Assembly: GCF_900096995.1 (NCBI RefSeq)
Contig: NZ_OANT01000001.1
Span: forward strand, 248,001-312,000
Direction: 5' to 3'
Length of the DNA stretch: 64,000 nucleotides
Source of the DNA: Acinetobacter puyangensis
GTDB lineage: Bacteria; Pseudomonadota; Gammaproteobacteria; Pseudomonadales; Moraxellaceae
Below the pieces are notes generated by a model. The model was not told the DNA's origin, ran no database searches, and saw only the letters and a program-made list of their open reading frames with translations. Every line of letters begins with the position of its first letter. Within the stretch, counting starts at the first letter, position 1. The position numbers and the translations under genes were made by a program. Shown here one piece after another: positions 35,507 through 44,971 of this stretch.

Positions 35507-35926
35507 ATGCGTGCAGAAGTTGTTATTGATGTGCCATTTCATGATGTCGATAGTATGGAAGTGGTGTGGCATGGTCATTATTTAAAATATTTTGAACTGG
35601 CAAGATGTAAGCTGCTAGATGAGTTTGACTATAATTACCAGCAGATGAAAGCTTCAGGTTATGCCTGGCCTGTGGTGGAAAGCCATATTCGTTATGCACA
35701 TGGTATTGTGTTTGCACAGAAAATTCGTGTAGTGGCGATATTAAAAGAATGGGAAAACCGTTTAAAAATTGAATACCAAATCTACGATTTAAGCTCACAA
35801 AAAAGACTGACCAAAGGTTATACCATACAGGTTGCCGTGCGTATTGCTGATCGTGAGTTGTGTTTTGTGTCACCGCCTGCATTATTGACACGATTACAGC
35901 AATGGTCAGCGTTTCAGTCAGATTAA
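35507..35926 (+). CDS. 4HBT-type acyl thioesterase (ApeK-like)
   Basis: This 139-residue hotdog thioesterase has VPFHDVDSMEVVWHGHYLKYFELARCKLL, the classical 4-hydroxybenzoyl-CoA thioesterase signature with the catalytic Asp in HDVDSM. It would release or edit acyl-ACP intermediates. The ATG at 35507 gives the canonical MRAEVVIDVPF start; an upstream in-frame codon is unlikely. Confidence 0.88.
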   Translation: MRAEVVIDVPFHDVDSMEVVWHGHYLKYFELARCKLLDEFDYNYQQMKASGYAWPVVESHIRYAHGIVFAQKIRVVAILKEWENRLKIEYQIYDLSSQKRLTKGYTIQVAVRIADRELCFVSPPALLTRLQQWSAFQSD

Positions 35927-35942
35927 AATAGGTTGCCTATTT

Positions 35943-36611
35943 ATGTTTTTAAGTCGTCATTTTAGTAAGCGTTTCTGTTTACAGATAAGTCTATTGTGTA
36001 TGCTGGTTTTTTCTATGATGATCAGTTCACAAAGCTTTGCCAATCCACAGCAGGCCCAGCAAATTTTTCAGCAATTGGCGAGTCAAACACTGGTGCGGGC
36101 GCAGTTCCAGCAACAAAAACAATTGCCGAGTGTTGCAAAAACTTTTAATTCCACGGGGCAGGTGTTGTTTTCCAAAACTAATGGTGTGCTGTGGCAAATG
36201 AAAACGCCTGTACAGGCAGATCTGGTCATGACCGAAAAAAAGCTGGTACAGAAAACTGCACGTACACAAAGTGAAGTTGCGTTGGATAAATCACCTTATG
36301 GTGCTGTTGCCAGTGTATTTTTACAATTGATGACTGGTGATCAAAAAACCTTAAGCCAGAATTTTAATATTCAATCTATTTACATTGATGATACGCAGCA
36401 ACCCGCCCGCTGGAACATTCGTCTAACACCAAAATCCAGTTTACTGAAAAAGCTATTTATTGCGGTGGATGCATCTGGTGCACAGTATGTCGAAAACATG
36501 CTGATTCAGGAAAAAGGCAACAGCACCACCCGTATTCAATTTCGCCAACATAGCAGCACGCCTGCACAATTAAGCCCAGCCGAACATGCACTTTTCCAAT
36601 TGGCAAAATAA
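35943..36611 (+). CDS. LolA-like periplasmic carrier (ApeL-like)
   Basis: This 222-residue protein has a signal peptide (cleavage near SFA-NP) and a LolA-type fold: FQQLASQTLVRAQFQQQKQL, NGVLWQMKTPVQADLVMTEKKLVQ. LolA folds carry lipids or lipoproteins across the periplasm. In aryl polyene clusters it probably ferries the polyene lipid to the outer membrane. It overlaps the MMPL exporter gene by 26 bases. Confidence 0.87.
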   Translation: MFLSRHFSKRFCLQISLLCMLVFSMMISSQSFANPQQAQQIFQQLASQTLVRAQFQQQKQLPSVAKTFNSTGQVLFSKTNGVLWQMKTPVQADLVMTEKKLVQKTARTQSEVALDKSPYGAVASVFLQLMTGDQKTLSQNFNIQSIYIDDTQQPARWNIRLTPKSSLLKKLFIAVDASGAQYVENMLIQEKGNSTTRIQFRQHSSTPAQLSPAEHALFQLAK

Positions 36612-38889
36612 ACTCACAGCATTCTGGTTGTTACTGGTGGCGATTGTGGCAATCAGTATGGCGACGATGTGGTTCAACAAAAATATTCATATTCAAAGTA
36701 ATATTTTTGCCCTGCTGCCACAGATTAGTGATAATCCTAAGTTGTTGCAAAGCTATGATAAGGTGAGTGAGCAGATCAATCATAAAGTCTTTGTGATGTT
36801 ACAAACACAGGACGAAGCACAACTGAATCAGGCGACCCAGCAATTATTGCAACAGGCGACAGGCTCGCAGTTGTGGCAACCGATTCAGCCCAGTCTGGAT
36901 GTCGATCAATTTGGCCAGATGCTATTTCAATATCGGACAGGGTTACTCAGTCAGGAAGATCGAGAATTACTGTTACAACAGGATTATGCTGCCTTAACAG
37001 AAAAAAGCATGTTGCAATTGTTGAGTCCAGGTGTGCCGATCACTGCACAGATGTTGCAGCAGGATCCATTATTATTATTTCCGCGCTATTTGCTAGAGAA
37101 ATCACAGCATAATCAGCAGAATATTGAGCTGGAACAGGGCTGGGCAACGCTGCGTGAACCACTGGATAATGGACAAACTCAACTTTCCCGTTTGATTGTG
37201 TTAGAGCTTAGGCAAAGTACTTATCAGATTGACAACCAGCAACAGACTTTGGCATGGATTCAACAACAAACTGCACAATTACAGCAGGCACATGTGCAGG
37301 CAACATGGACAGGCACCTTATTGTTTGCCAGTGCTGGAACCCAATCGGCACAAAAAGAAATTTCTACTATTGGCGTGGGATCAAGTATAGGAATTGTGTT
37401 ATTGGTCTTATTCGGTTTTCGTTCACTACGTCCATTATTGACCGAATTTATTGCTGTATCGACAGGTTCGTTAATTGCCTTTGCGGTAACGCACTGGATT
37501 TTTGGTGAAATCCATTTAATGACCTTGGTATTTGGCGCAAGTCTAATCGGGGTTTGTGTTGATTTTTCCTTTTACTTTATGGCAATGCAATCCATTTCAC
37601 ATGAAAAAAATGGCTTTCGTATCTTGATGCCATTATTGCCCAGTTTATTTATGGGCTTGATGACCACGATTATTGCCTATTTCTTTTTATCATTTACGCC
37701 TTTTCCAGCATTCAAGCAAATCTCGGTATTTTCTATGGTCGGCTTGTTCTCGGCATGGCTGACCACTGTATTGTTATTACCACGTCTGCCTGCGTTAAAT
37801 GCAAAACCTGCATTAAAGCGGTTGCATTTTTTGGGGGAAATTCGCAATAAAATCGTGATCTATCCAAAACGTCGTTATGCAATGATTGCTGTCATTGTTT
37901 TGTTTAGTCTGGCTGGCTTATCGCAAGTTCGTTTTAATGATGATATTCATAATCTGCAAAGTGCCGATGTCACCTTAAAACAAGCAGACCAAAACATAAG
38001 ACAGCGATTTGGTCAGCAGCAGGGCAATGATTATTTTATTGTGACAGGGTCAACTGCCGAGCATGTCGTACAGCAGGAACAGCAATTGCTTGAACGATTA
38101 CAGCTTTTACAGCAACAGGGTAAAATCGAACAGATACAGGCAATCGGGCAATGGCTAAATCCTGCATTACAACAACAGAATGTTGAACTGTTACAGGCTA
38201 TTCCACACACTATATTGATTGATTATGCCGAAGCGATGGGGCTGTCAGTAGCAGATACGCTAAAATGGCAACAACAACTGGCACAGCAATCACAATTGAC
38301 CATGCAGCAATTTGCCCAGCATCCCTTGGCACAACTGGCGATTTCTGACCATGAGCGTGTTGTATTGTTACAAGGGATTCAGGATCGACAAGCATTAGGT
38401 CAATTACAAAATGAATATGTCTATTTTATGCAGCCTGTGCAGACCTTATCAGAACAGTTTGCTTTACATCGTCAGCATGCACAGTGGTTATTATTGGCGG
38501 CAATAGTAACACTGGCAGTGATTTTAGGCATGTTGTATGGACGAAAATCGGTATTGGAGTTGATGTTGCCTGTATCAATGGCATTGGCATGTACCTTTGC
38601 AATACAGGCATATTTAGGCATTGAGCTAAATTTATTTAGTATTATGGCGACTTTTTTAATCTTGGGAATCGGGGTGGATTATGCGATTTTCTATCGCCAT
38701 GCCGAGCAGCATAGTTTTGTGGTCGCCATGGCATTATTCTTGTGTATGCTATCGACTCTGTTAGGCTTTGGTTTATTGGCACTCAGTAATACCTATGCGA
38801 TTTTCTGTTTTGGGATGACGGTGTTGATTGGGGTGATTTTATCCTTTGTGTTTGCAACATGTTTAACCCAGACAGAGCTGCCGAAATGA
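36586..38889 (+). CDS. RND/MMPL-family lipid exporter (ApeM-like)
   Basis: This 767-residue membrane protein has the MMPL architecture. A first helix (about residues 13-30) is followed by a large Gln-rich periplasmic domain and a five-helix block (about 265-405). A second periplasmic domain and a second five-helix block (about 630-765) follow. Family motifs are FGASLIGVCVDFSFYF and ILGIGVDYAIFYRHA. It would export the polyene lipid using the proton gradient. It overlaps the LolA-like gene. Confidence 0.88.
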   Translation: MHFSNWQNKLTAFWLLLVAIVAISMATMWFNKNIHIQSNIFALLPQISDNPKLLQSYDKVSEQINHKVFVMLQTQDEAQLNQATQQLLQQATGSQLWQPIQPSLDVDQFGQMLFQYRTGLLSQEDRELLLQQDYAALTEKSMLQLLSPGVPITAQMLQQDPLLLFPRYLLEKSQHNQQNIELEQGWATLREPLDNGQTQLSRLIVLELRQSTYQIDNQQQTLAWIQQQTAQLQQAHVQATWTGTLLFASAGTQSAQKEISTIGVGSSIGIVLLVLFGFRSLRPLLTEFIAVSTGSLIAFAVTHWIFGEIHLMTLVFGASLIGVCVDFSFYFMAMQSISHEKNGFRILMPLLPSLFMGLMTTIIAYFFLSFTPFPAFKQISVFSMVGLFSAWLTTVLLLPRLPALNAKPALKRLHFLGEIRNKIVIYPKRRYAMIAVIVLFSLAGLSQVRFNDDIHNLQSADVTLKQADQNIRQRFGQQQGNDYFIVTGSTAEHVVQQEQQLLERLQLLQQQGKIEQIQAIGQWLNPALQQQNVELLQAIPHTILIDYAEAMGLSVADTLKWQQQLAQQSQLTMQQFAQHPLAQLAISDHERVVLLQGIQDRQALGQLQNEYVYFMQPVQTLSEQFALHRQHAQWLLLAAIVTLAVILGMLYGRKSVLELMLPVSMALACTFAIQAYLGIELNLFSIMATFLILGIGVDYAIFYRHAEQHSFVVAMALFLCMLSTLLGFGLLALSNTYAIFCFGMTVLIGVILSFVFATCLTQTELPK

Positions 38890-38937
38890 CAACAAGATAA
38901 AATTTAAATGTATGAATAAAATGATGAGGGGAATTTT

Positions 38938-40224
38938 ATGTTACATGAAAATACTGACGTATTAATTATTGGTGCAGGTCCATCAGGTAGTTCTGCTGCC
39001 TGTTTGTTGAGACAACGAGGCTATCGAGTGACCATCATTGAAAAACAGGTTTTTCCCCGCTTTTCAATTGGCGAGTCTTTGTTGCCACAATGTATGGTAT
39101 TTCTTGAAGAAGCAGGGCTATTAGATGCGGTACGGGATCAGGTTGATGCTTGTGATTTCCAGTTTAAAAATGGTGCCGCATTTTTACGAGGTAAGCAAAC
39201 CCATCAATATGACTTTACTGAAAAGTTTAGTGATGGACCTGGGACAACATGGCAAGTTCGCCGTGCCTTATTTGATAATATTCTGGCACAGCAAGCCTGT
39301 CAAAAAGGTGCAGATATTCGATTTGGGCACGAAGTAATTGCGGTAGATGTGGAATCGGATCGTCCTTGTTTAACTGTGCAGAATGAACAGGGACAACCCT
39401 ATCAGATAGAAGCAAAATTTTTACTGGATGCCAGTGGTTTTGGACGAATTTTACCGAAGTTTTTAGATCTGGAATATCCTTCGGATTTTCCAGTACGGCA
39501 GGCAGTTTTTACTCATATTGAAGATGGTATTGTATCGCATCCTGCCTTTGACCGTAATAAAATTCTGATTACGGTACATGAGAAAGATCATCGTGCATGG
39601 TACTGGTTGATTCCATTTGCCGATGGTCGTAGTTCGTTTGGTATTGTGGCAGAGCCAGATTTTTTCCAGAAATATATGTTGCAAGATGAAGATCAAAATG
39701 AACTTGAGCCTTTAATGCGCCGTATTTTGGCGGATGATGTCGCATTATCAGACGTGCTACAACATGCTAAATTTGACACGCCTGTGCGTAAACTGGTCGG
39801 TTATTCAGCCAATGTCAAACAGTTATTTGGTAAGAATTATGCGCTATTAGGCAATGCTGGAGAATTTCTTGATCCTGTGTTTTCTTCAGGCGTGACCATT
39901 GCGCTTAAATCATCTAGCATGGCGATTGCTTTACTAGATCAAATGCTACAGGGGCAAGCCGTGGATTGGTTGACACAATATGAGCAGCCTTTGCGCAAAG
40001 GCATTCAAGTGTTCCGAGCGTATGTTGAAGCGTGGTATCAGGGTGATTTTCAGGATGTGGTATTTTCCGAGCGTCAAAATCAGGATGTAAAGGAAATGAT
40101 CAGTTCACTGTTGGCAGGCTATGCTTGGGATGAAAAAAATCCGATGAATAAAGAGTCGGTGCGTCGTTTAAAAGTATTGGCAGAGTATTGTCGGGAAGAT
40201 CTTCCAGAAATGCTAACGGACTAA
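38938..40224 (+). CDS. Flavin-dependent halogenase-like oxidoreductase
   Basis: This 428-residue FAD enzyme has the GAGPSG dinucleotide motif (residues 12-17) and FSIGESLLP (42-50). A lysine at the expected catalytic position is present (K77, FQFKNGA). The halogenase signature WxWxIP appears as WYWLIP (221-226), and FLDPVFSSG (310-318) follows the F..P..S.G pattern of phenol halogenases. Related proteins in aryl polyene clusters are usually called NAD(P)/FAD-dependent oxidoreductases, and the brominated xanthomonadins show that aryl polyenes can be halogenated. A dehydrogenase or monooxygenase role remains possible. It begins 48 bases after the exporter gene with its own GAGGGG site. Confidence 0.8.
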   Translation: MLHENTDVLIIGAGPSGSSAACLLRQRGYRVTIIEKQVFPRFSIGESLLPQCMVFLEEAGLLDAVRDQVDACDFQFKNGAAFLRGKQTHQYDFTEKFSDGPGTTWQVRRALFDNILAQQACQKGADIRFGHEVIAVDVESDRPCLTVQNEQGQPYQIEAKFLLDASGFGRILPKFLDLEYPSDFPVRQAVFTHIEDGIVSHPAFDRNKILITVHEKDHRAWYWLIPFADGRSSFGIVAEPDFFQKYMLQDEDQNELEPLMRRILADDVALSDVLQHAKFDTPVRKLVGYSANVKQLFGKNYALLGNAGEFLDPVFSSGVTIALKSSSMAIALLDQMLQGQAVDWLTQYEQPLRKGIQVFRAYVEAWYQGDFQDVVFSERQNQDVKEMISSLLAGYAWDEKNPMNKESVRRLKVLAEYCREDLPEMLTD

Positions 40225-40231
40225 TGTAAAA

Positions 40232-40828
40232 ATGGCACGGGACAGAATGATGGATCAAAATCGATGGCAATCCTGCAAAATCAGCATCAGTATGCTGTTA
40301 TTGTTGCTTATTGCTGGATGTCAATTGCGTCCTGTTGCCAAGGGGTTACCAACATTTACGCAGTTACAGCAGTACAATATACAAAACAGACAGGATCAGG
40401 TGGACATTAAATGGCGTGATCAATCTTTTGCTTTTTTGCTTTATCAACAGCAACAACAGGATCATTTACACGTGCTGGCATTGTCCTTAACAGGACAGGT
40501 TTTATTTGAGTTGCATTATGATGGTGATCAGGTCAACGTCATACAGCGTATTGATGCCATGAAATATTTGCCTTTTGATTTTGTTCTGCGTGATATTTTA
40601 TGGGCAACATTGCCTGCCTCTATGGTGCAACAACAGGTGCAGACTTTAGGTTTGAACTTGACGCAGACGGTGGGGCAACATGGGCAGATACAGCGTGAAA
40701 TTGGCACGACGAATAAAGTGCAATTGAAGATATTACAGCAGAATGGCAACATTCAAATCAATAATTTAAATGTGCCTTATCAAATGACCATCACTGCGGC
40801 AGATCAGCAGTTTTTTCAGCCAGAATGA
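40232..40828 (+). CDS. DUF3261-type lipoprotein of the aryl polyene cluster
   Basis: This 198-residue protein has a signal sequence with lipobox IAGC (cysteine about 30) and a compact beta-rich domain (FAFLLYQQQQQDHLHVLALSLTG, PFDFVLRDILWATLPASMVQQ). It resembles the DUF3261 lipoprotein present in most aryl polyene operons, where it is thought to act in export or insertion at the outer membrane. The start may be ATG 40232 or a Met five or six codons later. Confidence 0.78.
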   Translation: MARDRMMDQNRWQSCKISISMLLLLLIAGCQLRPVAKGLPTFTQLQQYNIQNRQDQVDIKWRDQSFAFLLYQQQQQDHLHVLALSLTGQVLFELHYDGDQVNVIQRIDAMKYLPFDFVLRDILWATLPASMVQQQVQTLGLNLTQTVGQHGQIQREIGTTNKVQLKILQQNGNIQINNLNVPYQMTITAADQQFFQPE

Positions 40829-40855
40829 GAGAAGCATATTCATGAGAAAAAGATT

Positions 40856-42031
40856 ATGCAAGCGGTAGGCATTCAATTCAGTTGTGCTTTATCCGCATTG
40901 CATCGTGTTCCACAGCAAAGCTTGCAACAGGTGTTATGTGGTGATGAGAATACTTTGAGTTTACAGAAAGATTTGCTCGATCGCCCTGTCTGGGTTGGCG
41001 CATATCCTTTGCCACTGGTTGAACATTTGCCTGCGGAACTGCATATGCTGGATTCACGTAATCTACGTTTTGCATTGACTGCTTTACAGCAGATTGAGCA
41101 ACCACTACTACAGCTTACAGCAGGCATGGCAAAACAACGTTTAGCCATTGTCATGGGCACATCAACTTCAGGTATTGCTGATAATCAGGCATTGCTACAA
41201 CAGCAAAAAAAAATGGGTCAAAACATTCAGCTTTTGCAAGCAAAACAAGCCATGAGTAGTCTGGCATTTGCATTACAGCAATATTTAGGCTGGCAAGGTT
41301 TTGCGTATTCAATTTCTACCGCATGTTCTTCCAGTGGCAAAGCGATTGCAACAGCGCAACGTTTATTAAATAGTGATCTTGCCGATGTGGTGCTGGTGGG
41401 TGGCGTAGATACCTTATGTCCGCTTACTTTAAATGGCTTTAATAGTCTGGAAAGCTTATCCAGCGGTATTTGTCGTCCATCTGGTGTAGATCGGGATGGC
41501 ATTAATATTGGGGAAGCGGCAGCCATGTTTGTCATGACCCGCGAATCCGCGCCTGTGATGTTGCTTGGCAGCGGTGAATCTATGGATGCATGGCATATTT
41601 CAGCACCGCATCCCGAGGGTGTGGGCGCAGAAATGGCAATGCGTCGTGCTTTAGAGATGGCACAATTATCAGCAGACCAAATTGATTATTTGAATCTGCA
41701 TGGTACAGCAACAATGCAAAATGATGCCATGGAAAGTAAAGCCGTTGCACAGATTTTTCAGCATCCTGTCTGGGTTAGTAGCAGCAAGCATAAAACAGGG
41801 CATTGTCTTGGTGCTGCTGGGGCAATTGAAGCCTATATTTGTCAGCAAATTTTACAGGATCAACAGGCATGGTTACCATGGCATCAGCAACACGCAATTG
41901 ATCCTCAGTTAGCTGCATTAAATTATGTACAACCGCATAGTCAATTGGACCAGATTAATCATGCTATGAGTAATTCATTTGCTTTTGGTGGCAGTAATGT
42001 CAGCTTAATTTTTGCCAGAGGAACAGCATGA
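40856..42031 (+). CDS. Beta-ketoacyl synthase (ApeO-like)
   Basis: This 391-residue ketosynthase has a complete triad: C157 (STACSSSGKA), H282 (LHGTATMQND) and H316 (HKTGHCLGAAGA). This is the order and spacing of FabB/FabF-like enzymes. In characterised aryl polyene systems ApeO pairs with the chain-length factor ApeC to extend the polyene on ACP. The gene order here (KS, dehydratase, ketoreductase, KS) matches apeO-apeP-apeQ-apeR. It overlaps the next gene by four bases. Confidence 0.93.
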   Translation: MQAVGIQFSCALSALHRVPQQSLQQVLCGDENTLSLQKDLLDRPVWVGAYPLPLVEHLPAELHMLDSRNLRFALTALQQIEQPLLQLTAGMAKQRLAIVMGTSTSGIADNQALLQQQKKMGQNIQLLQAKQAMSSLAFALQQYLGWQGFAYSISTACSSSGKAIATAQRLLNSDLADVVLVGGVDTLCPLTLNGFNSLESLSSGICRPSGVDRDGINIGEAAAMFVMTRESAPVMLLGSGESMDAWHISAPHPEGVGAEMAMRRALEMAQLSADQIDYLNLHGTATMQNDAMESKAVAQIFQHPVWVSSSKHKTGHCLGAAGAIEAYICQQILQDQQAWLPWHQQHAIDPQLAALNYVQPHSQLDQINHAMSNSFAFGGSNVSLIFARGTA

Positions 42032-42468
42032 GTCAGGCAGCGATCGATTTTATTCCACATCAAATGCCGATGGTGTTTATTGATGAATTGCTGGCAGCAG
42101 ATGAACAACATGCTGTGGCAAAATTAACTGTACGTCCAGAATTGATGTTTTGTGAAGCCGAGGGTTTGCCAACCTGGACAGCAATTGAGTTGATGGCACA
42201 AACCATTAGTATGTATGCCGGCGTGCAAGGACGTTTACATGGATTACCGCCCAAAATAGGTTTTTTGCTGGGAACACGCAAAATGCGTTTACCTATGCCG
42301 TACTTTCCACTGAGGGGTGAGATTTATATCAGGGTTACGAAAAATTATATGCATGATAATTTAGCTGTGTTTGATTGTGAGTTAACAAGTGGGTCGCATA
42401 CAATCACGGCGACATTAAGCGTGTATGAACCGGATGATGTCGGTGTTATAGAAGAGTATGTAAATTAG
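42028..42468 (+). CDS. ApeP-like hotdog dehydratase (second copy)
   Basis: This 146-residue hotdog protein has IPHQMPMVFIDELLAADE, EGLPTWTAIELMAQTISMYAGV and PPKIGFLLGTRKM. It is a paralogue of the protein encoded at 27535 and sits in the normal ApeP position between the ketosynthase and ketoreductase genes. It probably pairs with the dehydratase domain fused to the ligase encoded at 30631. Confidence 0.9.
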   Translation: MSQAAIDFIPHQMPMVFIDELLAADEQHAVAKLTVRPELMFCEAEGLPTWTAIELMAQTISMYAGVQGRLHGLPPKIGFLLGTRKMRLPMPYFPLRGEIYIRVTKNYMHDNLAVFDCELTSGSHTITATLSVYEPDDVGVIEEYVN

Positions 42469-42489
42469 ACAGGTTTAAATATTAATCGT

Positions 42490-43215
42490 ATGAATAGAAG
42501 AATTTTGGTTACAGGTTCAAGTCGGGGCATTGGTAAGGCTGTTGCATTACAACTTGCACAGGCAGGTTTTGATATTACCGTGCATGCACGTTCTCGTGTT
42601 GATGAAGCACAGCAGGTGGTTACCGCAATACAGGCATTGGGACGGCAAAGTCATTATCTACAGTTTGATGTCAATGATCGTGCCAGAGTTGAACAGATTT
42701 TACTGCAAGATGTGCAACAACATGGCGCATTTTATGGTGTTGTACTGAATGCTGGTTTAACACGAGATGGTGCATTCCCTGCATTGAGTGATGAGGATTG
42801 GGATCAGGTGATCGATACCAGTCTGGATGGTTTTTATAATGTATTAAAACCACTGATTATGCCGATGGTACGGCTAAAACAGGGGGGGCGTATTGTCACA
42901 CTGTCTTCTGTTTCTGGCATTATGGGCAATCGTGGGCAAGTGAATTATAGTGCGGCCAAGGCAGGTTTAATTGGTGCAAGCAAAGCATTGGCACTTGAAT
43001 TGGCAAAACGCAAAATTACCGTCAATTGTGTTGCACCTGGTTTAATTGATACCGAAATGGTCACAGAAGAAGTCCGACAACATGCTTTACAGATGATTCC
43101 GATGCAACGCATGGGGCAGGTGCAAGAAGTGGCCGCAGTGGTGAAGTTTTTATGTTCTGATGAGGCAGCTTATATCACACGGCAGGTGATTTCAGTCAAT
43201 GGGGGATTGATCTAA
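42490..43215 (+). CDS. FabG-like 3-ketoacyl-ACP reductase (ApeQ-like)
   Basis: This 241-residue SDR has TGSSRGIG (about residues 8-15), NAGLTRDGAF, SSVSGIMGNRGQVNYSAAKAGLIG (Ser, Tyr, Lys catalytic set) and VAPGLIDTEM. NAGxTRD is typical of ACP reductases. It reduces the beta-keto group in each extension cycle. The stop TAA overlaps the next ATG. Confidence 0.93.
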   Translation: MNRRILVTGSSRGIGKAVALQLAQAGFDITVHARSRVDEAQQVVTAIQALGRQSHYLQFDVNDRARVEQILLQDVQQHGAFYGVVLNAGLTRDGAFPALSDEDWDQVIDTSLDGFYNVLKPLIMPMVRLKQGGRIVTLSSVSGIMGNRGQVNYSAAKAGLIGASKALALELAKRKITVNCVAPGLIDTEMVTEEVRQHALQMIPMQRMGQVQEVAAVVKFLCSDEAAYITRQVISVNGGLI

Positions 43216-44435
43216 TGCATCGTGTTGTTGTAACAGGCATGTCTGCCATTACTGCTTTGGGTGAAACGCTAGAGCAAGTGAATACTGCGATTGATCAAAA
43301 AAAAACCGCAGTACGTTTTATGTCAGAATGGCAAAACTATCCAGATGTACACACCCGTTTAGCTGCGCCTGTAGAACATTTTAGCTTGCCAGAACATTTC
43401 ACCCGCAAAACCACACGAGGCATGGGGCGTGTGGCGTTAATGTCAGTGGTCGCTGCCGAGCGTGCGCTAAAAGATGCCCAGTTACTCGGTAATTCAGTGC
43501 TGCACTCGGGTGAAACAGGCGTGGCATTTGGTTCATCTTCTGGAAGTACGGATGCTGTACTGGAGTTAGGATCACTTATGCTGGATGTAACAGGGCGACG
43601 TATTAATGCGACTACCTATATTCGTATGATGTCACATACCAGTGCTGTGAATTTAACCGTACATTTTGGCATTAAAGGTTTAACATTGCCGACGTCGAGT
43701 GCCTGTACTTCAGGTTCTATGGCAATCGGACAGGCGTATGAAGCGATTAAATATGGTAAACAAAAAGTCATGCTGGCAGGTGGTGCAGAAGAGCTAAGTA
43801 TTGCTGGGGCTGCGGTATTTGATGTGTTATTTGCCACCAGTTGTAAAAATGATGCACCTGATACAACACCTCGACCTTTTGACCGTGATCGTGATGGACT
43901 AGTTGTTGGTGAGGGGGCAGGTTGTTTGATCTTGGAACAATATGAACATGCCATTGCCAGAGGCGCAACTATTTATGCTGAAATCATCGGCTATGGTTCT
44001 AATACTGATGGCAAGCATGTCACCAAGCCTGATAGTGAGCAAATGGGGCGTTGCATGCAGTTGGCGTTAACCGATGCCAATATTTCTGCTAATGACATTG
44101 ATTATGTCAATGCCCATGGCACGGCTACCGATCAGGGCGATATTGCCGAGAGTCAGGCGACTGCCCAAATTTTGGGTAGAAAACCGATTAGCTCATTGAA
44201 AAGCTATTTTGGTCATACTTTAGGTGCATGTGGGGCAATTGAAGCCTGGCTGAGTATTGATATGCTGAATAAAAATAGTTTTATTCCAACCATCAATTTA
44301 CAACAAGTCGATGAACAATGTGGAGATTTGGATTATATTATGCAACAAAGACGCAATATCGATGCCCATATCATTATGAGTAATAATTTTGCTTTTGGGG
44401 GTATAAATACGTCTTTGATTTTTAAGAAATTATAA
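43215..44435 (+). CDS. Beta-ketoacyl synthase (ApeR-like)
   Basis: This 406-residue ketosynthase has a complete C164-H301-H334 triad (SSACTSGS, HGTATDQGD, FGHTLGACGA). In aryl polyene clusters ApeR is the second active ketosynthase and may act in priming or early condensation. Translation is coupled to the ketoreductase gene by a TAATG overlap. Confidence 0.93.
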   Translation: MHRVVVTGMSAITALGETLEQVNTAIDQKKTAVRFMSEWQNYPDVHTRLAAPVEHFSLPEHFTRKTTRGMGRVALMSVVAAERALKDAQLLGNSVLHSGETGVAFGSSSGSTDAVLELGSLMLDVTGRRINATTYIRMMSHTSAVNLTVHFGIKGLTLPTSSACTSGSMAIGQAYEAIKYGKQKVMLAGGAEELSIAGAAVFDVLFATSCKNDAPDTTPRPFDRDRDGLVVGEGAGCLILEQYEHAIARGATIYAEIIGYGSNTDGKHVTKPDSEQMGRCMQLALTDANISANDIDYVNAHGTATDQGDIAESQATAQILGRKPISSLKSYFGHTLGACGAIEAWLSIDMLNKNSFIPTINLQQVDEQCGDLDYIMQQRRNIDAHIIMSNNFAFGGINTSLIFKKL

Positions 44436-44461
44436 ACTAAAGTGAAAAAGGTGATTTAATC

Positions 44462-44890
44462 ATGTTAAAAAAAATTTTACTAGCAGCAGCTTTAACCAGT
44501 GTTACCGTAGTTGCCAATGCAAAAGATGAAGCGCATTATTTTGATTTTAACCAGGCAGTAGAAAGTGCAATTGCAGCAGGTGCATTAGATGGTTCAGTTA
44601 AATTTTATTTAGCTGGCACAAAGAGTGGTGGCACAGTGCTTCAAAAAGATTTGATTAGCAATAAAAAAACCAATGGTTTTGCAAAAACAGCAGAGAATGC
44701 CTGCGATTGGGCATTACGTTCAGCGTTAATCCAGTTTGAAAAAACCGCTAAAGCCCAAGGCGCCAATGCTGTAACCAATATTGTAAGTTTTTATAAACGC
44801 AATGAATATAAAAACACTAATAAATATGAATGTTACAAGGGGACTGCGGTTGCCGCTGTTACCATCAAAGGTGATATTGTCAAATTCTAA
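44462..44890 (+). CDS. Small exported protein, often mislabelled excinuclease subunit
   Basis: This 142-residue protein has a signal peptide (MLKKILLAAALTSVTVVANA). The mature region has FDFNQAVESAIAAGALDGSVKF, ENACDWALRSALIQFEKTAKAQGANAVTNIVSFYKRNE and two cysteines (NACD, KYECY). Relatives are widespread in gamma-proteobacteria and often carry a spurious excinuclease ATPase label; no ATPase motif is present. Function is unknown. It follows the KS gene by 26 bases, so it may be co-transcribed with the cluster. Confidence 0.8.
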   Translation: MLKKILLAAALTSVTVVANAKDEAHYFDFNQAVESAIAAGALDGSVKFYLAGTKSGGTVLQKDLISNKKTNGFAKTAENACDWALRSALIQFEKTAKAQGANAVTNIVSFYKRNEYKNTNKYECYKGTAVAAVTIKGDIVKF

Positions 44891-44971
44891 GCGTGTTTTA
44901 TCTTTATCTAATGCAATACTTTTCATTTAATGTAAGGTATTGCTTAAAATTTACCTAAATTTTTAAACACC

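Noticed and set aside
40856..44435. Ordinary fatty-acid synthesis (fab) operon
   Set aside because: The surrounding ammonia-lyase, ligase, MMPL exporter, LolA-like and CLF-like genes fit an aryl polyene cluster, not a fab locus.
44462..44890. Excinuclease ATPase subunit
   Set aside because: Relatives often carry this label, but the protein is small, exported and lacks any ATP-binding motif.
44913..44943. GCAATAC/GTATTGC hairpin after the small exported-protein gene
   Set aside because: Long loop and no T-run on the plus strand; not a convincing terminator.
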